Assembly (NCBI RefSeq): GCF_000953015.1
Contig: NZ_LN794158.1
Span: forward strand, 1,674,001 to 1,738,000
Direction of reading: 5' to 3'
Length of the DNA stretch: 64,000 nucleotides
From: Candidatus Methylopumilus turicensis
GTDB taxonomy: Bacteria > Pseudomonadota > Gammaproteobacteria > Burkholderiales > Methylophilaceae
The first letter of the stretch is position 1. Every line of letters begins with the position of its first letter. The notes below the pieces were generated by a model. The model was given only the letters and a program-made list of their open reading frames with translations, did not search any database and was not told the DNA's origin. Both the position numbers and the translations under genes were made by a program. This document shows positions 40,824 through 51,732 of this stretch, piece by piece.

Positions 40824-41206
40824 TAATGTAAAACCCTTGGCATGGACAACGTGAAGGAAGGAATAGGAACATCAAATTGCGTACCGTCAACTGCGGTAAA
40901 TTGATAAGTGCCATGCATAGTACCAACAGTGGTTGTCAGCACCGTACCACTGGCATATTCAAATGTCGCAGATGGCTGTAACAATGGCTGCTCGCCCACC
41001 ACGCCGAACCCACGGACTTCTTGAACCTTTTGCTCAGCATCTGTAATCACCCAATGACGACTAATTAACTGGGCAGCTAATGTGCCTGTATTCGTGATGG
41101 TGATGTGGTAAGAAAACGCATAACGACCCGCTTGAAGATCAGACTGGTCAGGTAAAAACTCTGTTCTTACCGTCACCGAACATTCGTAATGTTTATCAGA
41201 AGTCAT
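40823..41206 (-). CDS. apaG: ApaG family protein
   Basis: A 127-residue protein with a fibronectin-III-like beta-sandwich. Typical motifs are YAFSYHITITNTG, LISRHWVITDA and the GVVGEQPLLQPSATFEYASG stretch. The family is annotated as cobalt/magnesium-efflux related, but the biochemical role is not settled. It sits between thiG and mltA on the minus strand and its stop overlaps the mltA start. Confidence 0.93.
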   Translation of the reverse strand: MTSDKHYECSVTVRTEFLPDQSDLQAGRYAFSYHITITNTGTLAAQLISRHWVITDAEQKVQEVRGFGVVGEQPLLQPSATFEYASGTVLTTTVGTMHGTYQFTAVDGTQFDVPIPSFTLSMPRVLH

Positions 41207-41212
41207 GGCAGC

Positions 41213-41998
41213 CTAGGTAATCAATCCAGAGGTTGGTGAGCTTGGGGTAGCTGAATAAAGTTTTTTCGCCATACGGCCCGCCAAGTAAGCTTCACGGCCT
41301 GCCTCTACAGCCTTTTTCATGGCAGACGCCATTAAAATGGGATCATTTGCACCTGCAATCGCGGTATTCATCAAAATACCTGCACAGCCAAGCTCCATTG
41401 CAATGGCTGCATCAGATGCCGTACCCACGCCAGCATCCACCAACACCGGCACGTTGGCATTTTCGATAATAATCTGAAGATTCCAAGGATTTAAAATTCC
41501 CATGCCTGATCCAATTAATGAAGCAAGCGGCATAACGGCACAACAACCAATTTCTTCTAGCTGCTTGCAAATAATCGGATCGTCAGAGGTATAAACCATC
41601 ACATCAAAACCGTCTTTAACCAACACGTCAGCTGCTTTGATCGTTTCAATCACGTTTGGGTAGAGCGTGTTTGGATCGCCAAGCACCTCAAGTTTGACCA
41701 GCTTGTGACCATCCAACAACTCACGTGCTAAACGTAAAGTGCGCACCGCATCATCCGCTGAATAACAACCAGCGGTATTAGGCAAATAAGTAAATTCTTC
41801 GGGCGGTAAATAATCGAGCAATGAAGGCTCACCTGCATTTTGACCAATATTGGTACGGCGAATTGCCACCGTCACAATTTCAGCACCGCTCGCATCAATC
41901 GCCGCACGCGTTTCAGTAAAGTCTTTATATTTACCTGTCCCCACCAATAAACGTGAGTTGTATGACTTACCTGCAATATTTAATGTGTTCATGCTCAT
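41213..41998 (-). CDS. thiG: Thiazole synthase
   Basis: Forms the thiazole phosphate of thiamine from deoxyxylulose phosphate, dehydroglycine and ThiS thiocarboxylate. The 261 residues include [13 protein letters not shown] with the Schiff-base-region lysine, [12 protein letters not shown] and [20 protein letters not shown], all usual for ThiG. An alternative ATG lies two codons downstream. It follows thiS after 15 bases. I see no thi-box riboswitch upstream of the pair. Confidence 0.96.
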   Translation of the reverse strand: MSMNTLNIAGKSYNSRLLVGTGKYKDFTETRAAIDASGAEIVTVAIRRTNIGQNAGEPSLLDYLPPEEFTYLPNTAGCYSADDAVRTLRLARELLDGHKLVKLEVLGDPNTLYPNVIETIKAADVLVKDGFDVMVYTSDDPIICKQLEEIGCCAVMPLASLIGSGMGILNPWNLQIIIENANVPVLVDAGVGTASDAAIAMELGCAGILMNTAIAGANDPILMASAMKKAVEAGREAYLAGRMAKKLYSATPSSPTSGLIT

Positions 41999-42013
41999 TT
42001 GTTTAACCTAACC

Positions 42014-42220
42014 TTAACCGCCACCGACAGCACCCACAATTTCCAATTTATCACCATTTTGCAACGGCACTTCAGCAAAGGTACTTTTGGGAACGATCTC
42101 ACCATTTCGCTCAATCGCGAGACGCTTACCAACCAAACCGAGCTTCTCAACTAAAGCCGCCACCGTGGTGATTTCCGCATCAAAACTTCTAGGGTTACCG
42201 TTAATCGTGATTTGAATCAA
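42014..42220 (-). CDS. thiS: Sulfur carrier protein ThiS
   Basis: A 68-residue ubiquitin-like sulfur carrier that ends in the required Gly-Gly (GAVGGG). The usual family start is MIQITINGNPRSF, and that fits a TTG at 42220. A longer frame from a GTG at 42259 would add 13 residues that do not resemble ThiS, so I prefer the TTG. It is paired with thiG. ThiF-type activation would come from a gene outside the window. Confidence 0.9.
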   Translation of the reverse strand: MIQITINGNPRSFDAEITTVAALVEKLGLVGKRLAIERNGEIVPKSTFAEVPLQNGDKLEIVGAVGGG

Positions 42221-42369
42221 TTGGATACTCGTCAGAAACTGCCCAAAACAATGCGGCACGTGTTTTCAAAATTAATTAGCTATTTTACGTAGTTTGCACA
42301 CCATTTGGCAAACCCAATAAATACGGTGCTCTCGCCACAAAATTGGTAAAATAACGTGCGCTTTCAATT

Positions 42370-42443
42370 GCGGGTGTAGTTCAATGGTAGAACGCTAGCT
42401 TCCCAAGCTCGATACGCGGGTTCGATTCCCGTCACCCGCTCCA
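42370..42443 (+). tRNA. tRNA-Gly (anticodon CCC)
   Basis: A 74-base cloverleaf with encoded CCA. The acceptor is GCGGGTG with CACCCGC, the D arm GTTC/GAAC, the anticodon loop TTCCCAA and the T arm has loop TTCGATT. The anticodon CCC reads GGG. The anticodon stem (CTAGC with GCTCG) has one T-C mismatch at the second pair, which is unusual but may be tolerated. Confidence 0.95.
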
Positions 42444-42546
42444 ATTTTCCTCCATACGGAAATCCTCGTTTCTCAATTTGCCCCTCGGTTTTAAGCTAGA
42501 ATACGGTATTAAGTTTTAACGTGCGTTTCACGCCAATACATACACC

Positions 42547-43374
42547 ATGAAAAATCTCATGCCACCATCAGTAATGACTTTTGCGGCCACAGACCCAAGC
42601 AGCGGGGCGGGTTTGCAAGCAGACATTTTGACGTTTGCAAGCATCGGCTGTCACCCACTTTCTGTGGTGACAGGCATCACCGTTCAAGATACTGTTGGCA
42701 TTGAAAATGTGATGGTTTTTGATGCAGAATGGATCAACGAACAAGCACGCACTATTCTAGAAGACATGCAGGTCATGGCTTTTAAGATTGGCATGATTGG
42801 TAGCGTAGAAAACGTGGCAGTCATCGCGGAGATTATGGCCGATTACCCTGATACTCCATTACTAATCGACCCCGTGCTTTCATCTGGCCGCGGCGACGAG
42901 CTTGCGAACGACGATGTGCAAGCTGCAATGATTGATTTGCTATTTCCACAAGCCACTTTAATTACCCCCAACAGCATCGAAGCACGTCGTTTAGCTTTCT
43001 ACAATGACGACTCAGATGAAGCAGAAAATGCTTCACTAGATGAAAGTGCTCAGCGCTTATTAGATATTGGCTGTGAGTACGTTTTAGTCACTGGCACCCA
43101 TGAGCGCTCGCACGAAGTGGTCAATACGCTTTATGGTGAAACTGGCCTGATTAAATCCTACAACTGGGAGCGTTTACCAGGCAGTTATCATGGCTCTGGC
43201 TGTACGCTCACCTCAGCGATTGCCGCATGTATCGCGCATGGCCTGAGTATGGAAGAAGCGATTCTCGAAGCGCAAGAATACACATGGCAGACACTCAAAG
43301 CAGGCTTCCGTCCTGGCATGGGTCAATACATTCCTGACCGAATGTTTTGGGCACGCGACGACGAGGAAGAATAG
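42547..43374 (+). CDS. thiD: Hydroxymethylpyrimidine (phosphate) kinase
   Basis: Phosphorylates HMP and HMP-P for thiamine synthesis. The 275-residue ribokinase-fold protein has an early GAG loop (DPSSGAGLQAD), KIGMIGS, LLIDPVLSSGRGDEL and the anion-hole GSGCTLTSAIAA with the catalytic-region residues. Its first motif reads FAATDPSSGAG where many ThiD proteins have AGSDPSGGAG. It stops nine bases before thiE and so probably forms an operon with it. Confidence 0.93.
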   Translation: MKNLMPPSVMTFAATDPSSGAGLQADILTFASIGCHPLSVVTGITVQDTVGIENVMVFDAEWINEQARTILEDMQVMAFKIGMIGSVENVAVIAEIMADYPDTPLLIDPVLSSGRGDELANDDVQAAMIDLLFPQATLITPNSIEARRLAFYNDDSDEAENASLDESAQRLLDIGCEYVLVTGTHERSHEVVNTLYGETGLIKSYNWERLPGSYHGSGCTLTSAIAACIAHGLSMEEAILEAQEYTWQTLKAGFRPGMGQYIPDRMFWARDDEEE

Positions 43375-43383
43375 TCAAAACCG

Positions 43384-44010
43384 ATGTTCAATAGCGCCAA
43401 GATTCATGGCCTGTATGCCATTACTCCCGACTCAGAAAATACTGATCAACTTTGTAAGATGGTTGAGGCAAGCATTTTAGGGGGTGCGCGGGTTATTCAA
43501 TACCGCAACAAAATTGCTCAAGATGCCTTACGGATAGAACAAGCAAGCGCTTTATTAACAATTTGCCGCCAACATCAAGTCCCATTCATCATTAACGACC
43601 ACATTGAGCTTTGTTTAGCGCTCGATGCTAATGGTGTTCATATTGGCGGGGACGATGGCGACATTGCAGTTGCAAGATCGCAAATAGGGCCAGATAAAAT
43701 TTTAGGAGTTTCTTGTTACGGCGATTTTAATCGCGCCCAGAAAGCGGCAGAACTTGGTGCTGACTATGTTGCCTTTGGTGCATGTTTTACCTCCAAGACC
43801 AAACCCAATGCACCCCGCGCAGAACTTAATTTGTTTACACGAGCCCAAATTTTACAAGTCTCTTGTGTTGCTATTGGCGGCATTACACTAGAAAATGTTG
43901 GCAGTGTCGTTGCTGCAGGCGCTTCTGCTGTTGCGGTGATTGGTGAATTATTTAATCGAGACATTCAAGAAATCGCGCCTTGCGCACAACAATTTTCATC
44001 ATTTTTTTAA
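43384..44010 (+). CDS. thiE: Thiamine phosphate synthase
   Basis: Joins HMP-PP and thiazole phosphate to thiamine phosphate. The 208-residue TIM barrel shows GLYAITPD at the start, [29 protein letters not shown] and [12 protein letters not shown]. It lies between thiD and hemL. hemL starts 19 bases later. Confidence 0.95.
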   Translation: MFNSAKIHGLYAITPDSENTDQLCKMVEASILGGARVIQYRNKIAQDALRIEQASALLTICRQHQVPFIINDHIELCLALDANGVHIGGDDGDIAVARSQIGPDKILGVSCYGDFNRAQKAAELGADYVAFGACFTSKTKPNAPRAELNLFTRAQILQVSCVAIGGITLENVGSVVAAGASAVAVIGELFNRDIQEIAPCAQQFSSFF

Positions 44011-44029
44011 GCCATTGGGCATATTCATC

Positions 44030-45322
44030 ATGACATCACGTAATCAACAACTTTTTGAAAAATCACAAAAATTTATTCCTGGGGGCGTTAATTCACCCGT
44101 TCGTGCTTTCCGCTCTGTGGGTGGCACCCCAATATTTTTTAAGCGTGGCTTAGGCTCAAAATTGTGGGATGAAGATGGTAAAGAATATACAGATTACATT
44201 GGCTCGTGGGGGCCGATGATTTTAGGACACGCTCATCCAGAAGTGATTAAAACAGTACAAGAAGTCGCCGTGAATAGTCTTTCATTTGGCGCGCCTACGG
44301 CACGTGAATTAGACATGGCTGAAATGGTGAGCAAACTCGTCCCAAGTATGGAACAGCTCCGCCTTGTCAGCTCAGGGACAGAGGCCACAATGAGCGCGAT
44401 TCGCGTTGCGCGTGGTTTTACAGGTCGTAGTAAGATTGTAAAATTTGAAGGCTGCTACCATGGTCACGCAGATGCATTATTGGTGAAAGCTGGCTCTGGA
44501 TTACTTACCTTTGGCACACCAAGTTCGGCTGGCGTTCCCTCCGAGGTTGCTGCACATACGCTGACGCTCAACTACAACGATATACCCGGTCTTGAAACGC
44601 TATTTAAAGAAATTGGCAACGAAATTGCCTGTGTAATTGTCGAACCCATTGCAGGCAATATGAACTTAATTACGCCTAGTAAAGGCTTTTTAGAAGCATT
44701 GCGTGAGCAATGTACCAAGCATGGCGCCGTGTTGATCTTTGATGAAGTGATGACAGGTTTCCGCGTAGCGCTTGGCGGTGCACAGGCGCTCTACAACGTG
44801 AAGCCCGACCTTACTACGCTTGGAAAAGTCATTGGTGGTGGCTTGCCTGTTGGCGCGTTTGGTGGACGTGCAGACATTATGCAATGCTTAGCTCCTGTTG
44901 GCCCTGTATATCAAGCAGGGACATTGTCAGGCAACCCTGTCGCAGTGGCAGCGGGCATGAAAACTTTGGAGCTCATTCAAGCGCCGGGCTTCCATGAAAA
45001 ACTCACGGCAAGTGCAAAACGTTTGGTTGATGGATTAAGTCATGCGGCAAAAGAAGCGGGCATTTTATTTAGTGCGCAATCTGTTGGTGGAATGTTTGGT
45101 CTTTATTTTAGTGAAAAGGTACCCACCAGTTTCGACGAAGTCATGCAGTCTGATAAAGAAGCCTTTAACCGCTTCTTTCATGCCATGTTAGATGCTGGTT
45201 TTTACTTAGCGCCATCAGCCTTTGAGGCTGGATTTATATCTGCCGCGCATAGCGATGCTGATATTGATGCAACCATCGCTGCAGCCAAAAAAGTTTTTAG
45301 CGAGATGAAGGCTAGAAAGTAA
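44030..45322 (+). CDS. hemL: Glutamate-1-semialdehyde 2,1-aminomutase
   Basis: A PLP enzyme that makes 5-aminolevulinate for heme and cobalamin by the C5 pathway. The 430 residues begin [20 protein letters not shown]. The substrate gate [16 protein letters not shown], the Asp in [13 protein letters not shown] and the PLP lysine in [17 protein letters not shown] are clear. I use the ATG at 44030. An open frame upstream of it overlaps thiE and is not family-like. Confidence 0.96.
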   Translation: MTSRNQQLFEKSQKFIPGGVNSPVRAFRSVGGTPIFFKRGLGSKLWDEDGKEYTDYIGSWGPMILGHAHPEVIKTVQEVAVNSLSFGAPTARELDMAEMVSKLVPSMEQLRLVSSGTEATMSAIRVARGFTGRSKIVKFEGCYHGHADALLVKAGSGLLTFGTPSSAGVPSEVAAHTLTLNYNDIPGLETLFKEIGNEIACVIVEPIAGNMNLITPSKGFLEALREQCTKHGAVLIFDEVMTGFRVALGGAQALYNVKPDLTTLGKVIGGGLPVGAFGGRADIMQCLAPVGPVYQAGTLSGNPVAVAAGMKTLELIQAPGFHEKLTASAKRLVDGLSHAAKEAGILFSAQSVGGMFGLYFSEKVPTSFDEVMQSDKEAFNRFFHAMLDAGFYLAPSAFEAGFISAAHSDADIDATIAAAKKVFSEMKARK

Positions 45323-45404
45323 CGGATTTAATTTTCTGCAAAAGCTAAGGTTTACATGCATATGTAGGTTGAAGCAGAGCGTTAATGTATATAGAATTAC
45401 AAGG

Positions 45405-45417
45405 TTTCACCGTGAAA
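45405..45417. promoter_or_regulatory. 13-bp palindrome upstream of gltB
   Basis: TTTCACCGTGAAA is perfectly symmetric about its central C. It lies in the 284-base gap between hemL and gltB, before the structured leader. It looks like a small repressor or activator operator, with no protein assigned. Confidence 0.4.
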
Positions 45418-45429
45418 TATGTGATTAAG

Positions 45430-45447
45430 TTGCTTCAATTTAAGCAA
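45430..45447. promoter_or_regulatory. Inverted repeat TTGCTT-N6-AAGCAA upstream of gltB
   Basis: A perfect 6-bp inverted repeat with spacer CAATTT. The form would suit a dimeric regulator. LysR-type regulators often control glutamate synthase genes, but no regulator gene is next to it, so this is only a candidate. Confidence 0.4.
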
Positions 45448-45488
45448 ATCAAGATCATATGTTAAGAATATGGATTAATTTACATTTT

Positions 45489-45606
45489 CCCGTGTGCTGA
45501 TTGTGATGAGTCTTTTCTTATCAAAAATCCAGCAACGACGGGGTTAGCGGACACCAAAACCCTCGATTTGGTGTCCGTTTTTATCAGTACTGACGAGGGA
45601 TAGGAA
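45489..45606 (+). promoter_or_regulatory. Structured gltB leader, candidate riboswitch or attenuator
   Basis: Stem P1 joins CCCGT (45489-45493) to ACGGG (45538-45542) and TGCTG (45495-45499) to CAGCA (45530-45534), with a small internal loop. P2 inside it pairs TGATGAG (45504-45510) with CTTATCA (45517-45523). P3 is a perfect 11-bp stem (45548-45558 with 45567-45577) followed by TTTTT. The P3 loop sequence CCCTCG (45560-45565) is exactly complementary to CGAGGG (45594-45599), which holds the gltB ribosome site. The leader could thus control both termination and translation. No known family was recognised. Confidence 0.65.
45548..45582 (+). terminator. Terminator-like hairpin in the gltB leader
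   Basis: CGGACACCAAA and TTTGGTGTCCG form 11 perfect pairs around an 8-base loop and are followed by five T. It ends 24 bases before the gltB ATG. It may be an attenuator of gltBD or the end of a separate small RNA. Confidence 0.75.
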
Positions 45607-48600
45607 ATGGGCAGCGGAATGCCAGAGCAGCAAGGTTTATATAGTCCATCTAACGAACGCGACGCCTGCGGTCTTGGTTTTGTTGCGCACATAAAAGGCA
45701 AAAAGAGCCATCAAATTGTGCAACAAGGTTTGCAAATTCTTGCAAACTTAACCCACCGTGGTGCGACTGGTTACGACCCAAAATTGGGTGACGGCGCCGG
45801 CATTTTGATTCAAATGCCAGATGCGTTTATGCGCAAAGAAGCAACCAAACTTGGCATTACGCTTCCGGCAATTGGCAACTACGCTTGCGGCACCGCATTC
45901 CTACCTCAAACTAAAAATGGCCGCGAAGCTTGTGAATCTATCGTTGCACGCATCATCCACGAAGAAGCGCAAACACTCTTAGGCTGGCGTGATGTACCGC
46001 GTGACAACAGTAACATTGCACAAGCGGCGAAAGACGTTGAACCAGTAATGCGCCAAGTGTTTATTGGTCGGGGTGAAAATGTAGCTGACCAAAATGCGTT
46101 TGAACGTAAACTATTTGTGATTCGTAAACGCATCGAACATGAAGTACGTGCGCTTAAATTAGACGATTCTGCACAATTTTATTTCCCATCATTGTCATCA
46201 AAAACCATCATCTACAAAGGCATGCTGCTTGCCAATGAGGTTGGTGTTTACTACACCGATCTAAATGACCCTGACATGATGTCTGCACTAGCCTTAGTGC
46301 ATCAACGTTTCTCAACCAACACCTTCCCTGCTTGGGACTTAGCACATCCATTCCGCATGATTGCGCACAATGGTGAAATTAACACCGTGCAAGGCAATAT
46401 CAACTGGATGGCTGCTCGTCACGAATCTATGCGCTCTGCATTAATGGGTGAGGACTTAGAAAAGTTATGGCCACTCATTGTGGAAGGTCAATCTGACTCC
46501 GCTGCATTTGATAACGCGCTTGAGTTGTTGGTGGCTGGCGGCTACTCATTGCCACACGCGATGATGATGTTAATTCCTGAAGCATGGTCCAACGAAAGCG
46601 CCAACAAACTGATGGATGCAGATCGTCGCGCTTTCTACGAATATCACGCAGCCTTGATGGAGCCTTGGGATGGCCCAGCAGCGGTTGCCTTCACAGACGG
46701 CACCACCATTGGCGCGACTCTTGACCGTAATGGCTTACGTCCAGCACGCTACCTATTAACAGATGATGACCATGTGATGATGGCCTCTGAAATGGGCGTG
46801 CTGACATTCCCAGAAGAAAAAATCATCAAGAAATGGCGTTTGCAACCAGGCAAAATGCTGCTGATTAACCTTGAAGAAGGCCGCATCATTGACGATGCTG
46901 AAATCAAGAAAAGCCTAGCCGAAGCTAAACCATATAAAGCATGGATTGAAAAAACGCGTTATTCCTTAGCGGACTTACCTAAGGTGGATGCGCAACCAGC
47001 GATGGCTGCCAGCTTAATGGATACGCAGCAAGCGTTTGGTTACACTCAAGAAGATGTGAAGTTCGTCATGCAACCAATGATTGCTAATGGCGAAGAGGCC
47101 TCCGGCTCGATGGGTAACGATAGTGCGTTGTCTGTGTTGTCTAATAAGCCAAAAGTGCTATATCACTACTTTAAGCAATTATTTGCCCAAGTGACCAACC
47201 CACCAATTGACCCAATTCGTGAAGAATTAGTCATGTCACTGGTCACTTTTATTGGACCGAAACCAAACCTACTAGCGATTGATGAGACTAACCCACCAAT
47301 GCGTTTAGAGGCTAGCCAGCCTGTACTCACGTTAGTGGAATTAGAACAACTTCGAGCCATTGATACGCTCACTGAAAACCAATACCGCGCGTTAACGTTG
47401 GATATTACTTATCCAATTTCAGAAGGCACCGCAGGGATGGGCGCCGCCGTTGAAGCAATTTGTGCTGCGGCCAGCAAAGCAGTGCGTGATGGGTACAATT
47501 TATTGATTCTTTCAGACCGCGCAATCAGCAAAGATCGCTTAGCGATCCCTGCATTATTAGCCACATCAGCGACGCATCAGTCATTAGTACGTGCAGGCCT
47601 CAGAACCAGCACTGGCTTAGTGGTTGATACTGGTTCTGCACGTGAGGTTCATCATTTCGCTTTGCTTGGCGGTTACGGTGCTGAGGCTGTTTGCCCTTGG
47701 CTCGCCTTCCAAACCATTGCAGATATGGTCAAAGGTGACTCCTACGAAGCCAATAAAAACTTCATTAAAGCGATCAGCAAAGGGTTGCATAAAGTCATGT
47801 CCAAGATGGGTATTTCAACCTACCAATCTTATTGCGGTGCGCAAATTTTTGAAGCCATTGGCCTGAACACGCCATTTATTGAAAAATACTTCACCGGTAC
47901 AGCGACGCATATCGAAGGCATCGGCTTAGAGGAAGTTTCAACAGAAAGCTTCAAGCTTCACACAGCTGCCTTCGGAGACGATCCTGTTTTGGCAAACGCG
48001 CTAGATGCGGGCGGTGAGTATGCTTACCGCATCCGTGGTGAAGAGCATATGTGGACGCCTGATTCAATTGCGAAACTACAACATGCAACGCGAACTGGTG
48101 AAGCCAGCACCTACAAAGAGTATGCAAAACTGATCAACGACCAAAGCCGTCGTCACATGACCTTACGTAGTTTATTCGAGATTAAATCTGCTGGCGCCCC
48201 TGTGCCACTAGAAGAAGTTGAATCAGCCAAGGAGATCGTTAAACGCTTTGCAACGGGCGCAATGTCTTTAGGTTCGATTTCAACTGAAGCGCATGCCACA
48301 TTGGCGATTGCGATGAACCGTATCGGTGGTAAATCAAACACTGGCGAGGGCGGCGAAGATCCAAAACGCTTCATCCCTGTCGCTAAAGCAAGCTCAATGG
48401 CTGAAGTCATTGGTGCAAGTTTGATTGAGCGAGATATTCCGCTACAAGCTGGCGATTCAATGCGCTCAAAAATTAAGCAAGTTGCTTCTGGCCGTTTTGG
48501 TGTGACTGCTGAATACTTAGCAAACGCTGACCAAATCCAAATCAAGATGGCGCAAGGTGCAAAACCTGGTGAAGGCGGTCAATTACCTGGCCATAAAGTC

Positions 48601-50232
48601 AGTCCTTATATTGCGCAATTACGTTTCTCAGTGCCGGGTGTTGGCTTGATTTCACCGCCTCCACACCATGACATTTACTCGATTGAAGATTTGGCGCAGT
48701 TGATTCACGATTTAAAAAACGCGAATCCAAAAGCCGACATCTCAGTGAAGTTGGTATCAGAAACTGGTATTGGAACTGTCGCAGCCGGCGTTGCTAAAGC
48801 AAAATCAGACCACATCGTAGTGGCTGGTCACGATGGCGGTACTGGCGCATCTCCAATTTCATCGATCAAACATGCGGGTACACCGTGGGAACTTGGTCTG
48901 GCTGAAACACAGCAAACGCTGGTGCTTAACCAATTACGTGGCCGCATCGTGTTGCAAGTTGACGGTCAAATGAAGACGGGTCGCGATGTATTAATTGGCG
49001 CGTTACTAGGTGCAGATGAATTTGGTTTTGCGACAGCCCCACTTGTTGTTGAAGGCTGCATCATGATGCGTAAATGCCATCTCAATACATGCCCAGTTGG
49101 TGTTGCTACGCAAGATCCTGAGCTGCGTAAACGTTTTACTGGTCAGCCTGAGCATGTTGTGAATTACTTCTTCTTCGTTGCTGAAGAGGTGCGTGAGTTA
49201 ATGGCTGAGATGGGCATTCGAAAATTTAACGATCTAATCGGCCGCGCTGATTTGCTCGATATGCAAAAGGGTATCGATCACTGGAAGCTTGCTGGTCTTG
49301 ATTTCAACAAAATATTCCATCAACCCAAAGTGGATCAATCTGTTTCGTTGTTTAATAACGACGTCCAAGACCATGGACTAAAGAATGCACTTGATAATCA
49401 ACTGATTGTACTTGCAAAACCAGCACTAGAAAAAGGTGAGAAAGTCACGATCGACTTGCCGATTACCAATACAAACCGCACTTGCGGCACCATGCTTTCA
49501 AACCAAGTCGCGACGATTTATGGCAATGCTGGCTTACCTGATGACACCATCAGCATCAAGCTACAAGGCACAGCGGGTCAAAGTTTTGCAGCATTCTTAG
49601 CGCATGGCATCAGCATTGAACTCACGGGTGAAGGCAATGACTACGTTGGCAAGGGCTTATGTGGCGGTCGTATCGTCATCAAACCACCTGTCGCGTTCCG
49701 CGGTGTGGCGCATGAAAACGTGATCGCAGGCAATACTGTGATGTTTGGTGCAACCACGGGTGAAAGCTACTTCCGCGGTGTGGCAGGCGAGCGCTTCTGC
49801 GTCCGCAATTCAGGCGCAAGCGCTGTTGTTGAGGGCGTTGGCAACCACGGCTGTGAATACATGACTGGCGGCACAGTAGTGGTGCTTGGTCTCACTGGCT
49901 TGAACTTCGCAGCAGGGATGTCAGGCGGCGTGGCATATGTGTACGACGAAGATGGTATGTTCAATAAACGTTGCAATATGGCCATGGTATCGCTTGAGAA
50001 AGTCGAACCTGCGTCAACATTCGGTACAAATAGTATCAACCACTTGAACCAAGCTGACGAAACAACGCTCCTAGCATTGATCGACAAGCATATTACCTAT
50101 ACTGGCAGTGAACGTGCTAAAGCGCTTCGTGCAGACTGGGAAAATGCGAGAAGCAAATTTATAAAAGTGATGCCAAATGAATACAAACGCGCGCTTAATG
50201 AGCTCGCTGCTGCCAAAAAGGAGGCTGCATAA
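45607..50232 (+). CDS. gltB: Glutamate synthase (NADPH) large subunit
   Basis: Converts glutamine and 2-oxoglutarate to two glutamates with GltD. The 1541 residues start with a propeptide of about 20 residues before the N-terminal nucleophile Cys21 ([13 protein letters not shown]). The class II amidotransferase domain is followed by the central domain, the FMN barrel ([24 protein letters not shown]), the [3Fe-4S] ligands [15 protein letters not shown] and a C-terminal GXGXG-type beta helix. The probable ribosome site is GAGGG at 45595-45599. gltD follows two bases after the stop. Confidence 0.97.
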   Translation: MGSGMPEQQGLYSPSNERDACGLGFVAHIKGKKSHQIVQQGLQILANLTHRGATGYDPKLGDGAGILIQMPDAFMRKEATKLGITLPAIGNYACGTAFLPQTKNGREACESIVARIIHEEAQTLLGWRDVPRDNSNIAQAAKDVEPVMRQVFIGRGENVADQNAFERKLFVIRKRIEHEVRALKLDDSAQFYFPSLSSKTIIYKGMLLANEVGVYYTDLNDPDMMSALALVHQRFSTNTFPAWDLAHPFRMIAHNGEINTVQGNINWMAARHESMRSALMGEDLEKLWPLIVEGQSDSAAFDNALELLVAGGYSLPHAMMMLIPEAWSNESANKLMDADRRAFYEYHAALMEPWDGPAAVAFTDGTTIGATLDRNGLRPARYLLTDDDHVMMASEMGVLTFPEEKIIKKWRLQPGKMLLINLEEGRIIDDAEIKKSLAEAKPYKAWIEKTRYSLADLPKVDAQPAMAASLMDTQQAFGYTQEDVKFVMQPMIANGEEASGSMGNDSALSVLSNKPKVLYHYFKQLFAQVTNPPIDPIREELVMSLVTFIGPKPNLLAIDETNPPMRLEASQPVLTLVELEQLRAIDTLTENQYRALTLDITYPISEGTAGMGAAVEAICAAASKAVRDGYNLLILSDRAISKDRLAIPALLATSATHQSLVRAGLRTSTGLVVDTGSAREVHHFALLGGYGAEAVCPWLAFQTIADMVKGDSYEANKNFIKAISKGLHKVMSKMGISTYQSYCGAQIFEAIGLNTPFIEKYFTGTATHIEGIGLEEVSTESFKLHTAAFGDDPVLANALDAGGEYAYRIRGEEHMWTPDSIAKLQHATRTGEASTYKEYAKLINDQSRRHMTLRSLFEIKSAGAPVPLEEVESAKEIVKRFATGAMSLGSISTEAHATLAIAMNRIGGKSNTGEGGEDPKRFIPVAKASSMAEVIGASLIERDIPLQAGDSMRSKIKQVASGRFGVTAEYLANADQIQIKMAQGAKPGEGGQLPGHKVSPYIAQLRFSVPGVGLISPPPHHDIYSIEDLAQLIHDLKNANPKADISVKLVSETGIGTVAAGVAKAKSDHIVVAGHDGGTGASPISSIKHAGTPWELGLAETQQTLVLNQLRGRIVLQVDGQMKTGRDVLIGALLGADEFGFATAPLVVEGCIMMRKCHLNTCPVGVATQDPELRKRFTGQPEHVVNYFFFVAEEVRELMAEMGIRKFNDLIGRADLLDMQKGIDHWKLAGLDFNKIFHQPKVDQSVSLFNNDVQDHGLKNALDNQLIVLAKPALEKGEKVTIDLPITNTNRTCGTMLSNQVATIYGNAGLPDDTISIKLQGTAGQSFAAFLAHGISIELTGEGNDYVGKGLCGGRIVIKPPVAFRGVAHENVIAGNTVMFGATTGESYFRGVAGERFCVRNSGASAVVEGVGNHGCEYMTGGTVVVLGLTGLNFAAGMSGGVAYVYDEDGMFNKRCNMAMVSLEKVEPASTFGTNSINHLNQADETTLLALIDKHITYTGSERAKALRADWENARSKFIKVMPNEYKRALNELAAAKKEAA

Positions 50233-50234
50233 TC

Positions 50235-51662
50235 ATGGGTAAAGTTACCGGCTTTATGGAATTTGAACGCCTTTCAGAGGCTAACCTGCCTGTTACGGAT
50301 CGTGTAAAAAATTACAAAGAATTTGTACTGCATTTAACAGACGAACAAGCAAAGGTCCAGGGTGCACGTTGTATGGACTGCGGTATTCCTTTTTGTACTA
50401 CTGGATGCCCAGTCAACAACATCATTCCAGACTGGAATGATTTGGTGTATCAGCAAGATTGGCGCGCAGCGATTGACGTATTGCACTCAACCAATAACTT
50501 CCCAGAGTTCACTGGCCGCATTTGCCCAGCACCGTGTGAAGCAGCATGTACCCTGAATATTAATGATGATGCCGTTGGCATTAAATCCATTGAGCATGCA
50601 ATCATTGATAAGGCTTGGGAAAACAATTGGGTGGTTCCACAACCACCAGCACATAAAACTGGCAAGAAGATTGCGATTGTGGGTTCAGGCCCTGCAGGCA
50701 TGGCCGCGGCCCAACAACTCGCGCGTGCCGGCCATCATGTGGTGGTATTTGAAAAAGAAACCCGCGTGGGTGGTTTACTCCGCTATGGTATTCCTGACTT
50801 TAAGTTTGAGAAAAGTCATATTGATCGCCGTGTTGAACAAATGGAAGCGGAAGGTGTTGAGTTCCGTGTCAATCATGCTGTTGGCGAAAACGTCAGCGCT
50901 GAAGACTTGAGCAAAGATTTTGATGCGGTGATCTTAGCGGGCGGCGCTGAAAATCCACGTGATTTGCCAGTCCCAGGCCGCGAGCTTGATGGTGTACATT
51001 TTGCGATGGATTTCCTACGACCACAAAATAAAGTAGTCGCTGGTGATACTGTGCCCAACCAAATCATGGCGACCAACAAACATGTGGTAGTGATTGGCGG
51101 TGGCGATACAGGCTCAGATTGCGTGGGCACATCGAATCGTCACGGTGCAGTATCCATTTCACAATTTGAAGTGATGCCGCAACCACCAGAAAAAGAAAAT
51201 AAGAACATGGTATGGCCTAATTGGCCACTTAAACTCCGCACGTCAAGCTCTCACGAAGAAGGTTGTGATCGTGACTGGTCTATCACCACTAAAGAATTAA
51301 TTGGTGAAAATGGCAAAGTGACTGCACTGAAAGGCGCTAAAGTTGAATGGAAAGACGGCAAGATGGTTGAAGTGCCAGGTTCTGAGTTCACGATGAAAGC
51401 TGACTTAGTCTTGCTTGCAATGGGCTTTGTCAGTCCAATGCAAAAAGTACTCGATGCATTTGGCGTTGAAAAAGATGCACGCGGCAATGCAAAGGCAACG
51501 ACTGATGGTGTTGGTTGTTACACAACCTCCAAGGCAAAAGTGTTCGCCGCTGGCGATATGCGTCGTGGTCAGTCACTGGTCGTTTGGGCAATCCGTGAGG
51601 GTCGTCAATGTGCACGCGCTGTGGATGAATTCTTAATGGGCTCTTCAAGTCTACCTCGCTAA
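50235..51662 (+). CDS. gltD: Glutamate synthase small subunit
   Basis: Feeds electrons from NADPH to GltB through FAD and iron-sulfur clusters. The 475 residues have the N-terminal cluster motifs [17 protein letters not shown] and CPAPCEAAC, then an FAD Rossmann motif ([18 protein letters not shown]) and an NADPH motif ([16 protein letters not shown]). The C-terminal [19 protein letters not shown] closes the FAD site. It starts two bases after gltB and ends at a strong terminator. Confidence 0.97.
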   Translation: MGKVTGFMEFERLSEANLPVTDRVKNYKEFVLHLTDEQAKVQGARCMDCGIPFCTTGCPVNNIIPDWNDLVYQQDWRAAIDVLHSTNNFPEFTGRICPAPCEAACTLNINDDAVGIKSIEHAIIDKAWENNWVVPQPPAHKTGKKIAIVGSGPAGMAAAQQLARAGHHVVVFEKETRVGGLLRYGIPDFKFEKSHIDRRVEQMEAEGVEFRVNHAVGENVSAEDLSKDFDAVILAGGAENPRDLPVPGRELDGVHFAMDFLRPQNKVVAGDTVPNQIMATNKHVVVIGGGDTGSDCVGTSNRHGAVSISQFEVMPQPPEKENKNMVWPNWPLKLRTSSSHEEGCDRDWSITTKELIGENGKVTALKGAKVEWKDGKMVEVPGSEFTMKADLVLLAMGFVSPMQKVLDAFGVEKDARGNAKATTDGVGCYTTSKAKVFAAGDMRRGQSLVVWAIREGRQCARAVDEFLMGSSSLPR

Positions 51663-51676
51663 ATTAGCGTAAAAGA

Positions 51677-51701
51677 AAAGGGTGCTTAGCACCCTTTTTT
51701 C
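51677..51701 (+). terminator. Intrinsic terminator of gltBD
   Basis: AAAAGGGTGC (51677-51686) pairs with GCACCCTTTT (51690-51699) across a TTA loop, and T continues to 51701. It lies 15 bases after the gltD stop and 32 before hemE. Confidence 0.92.
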
Positions 51702-51732
51702 ATCACTGAAGTATTTAGATATAGATAGCAAA

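Noticed and set aside
42221-42546. Possible thiamine (TPP) riboswitch before thiS or thiD
   Set aside because: The conserved thi-box segments are not present on either strand.
48153-48545. A 130-codon minus-strand frame inside gltB
   Set aside because: Antisense shadow of a well-conserved coding region, with no independent support.
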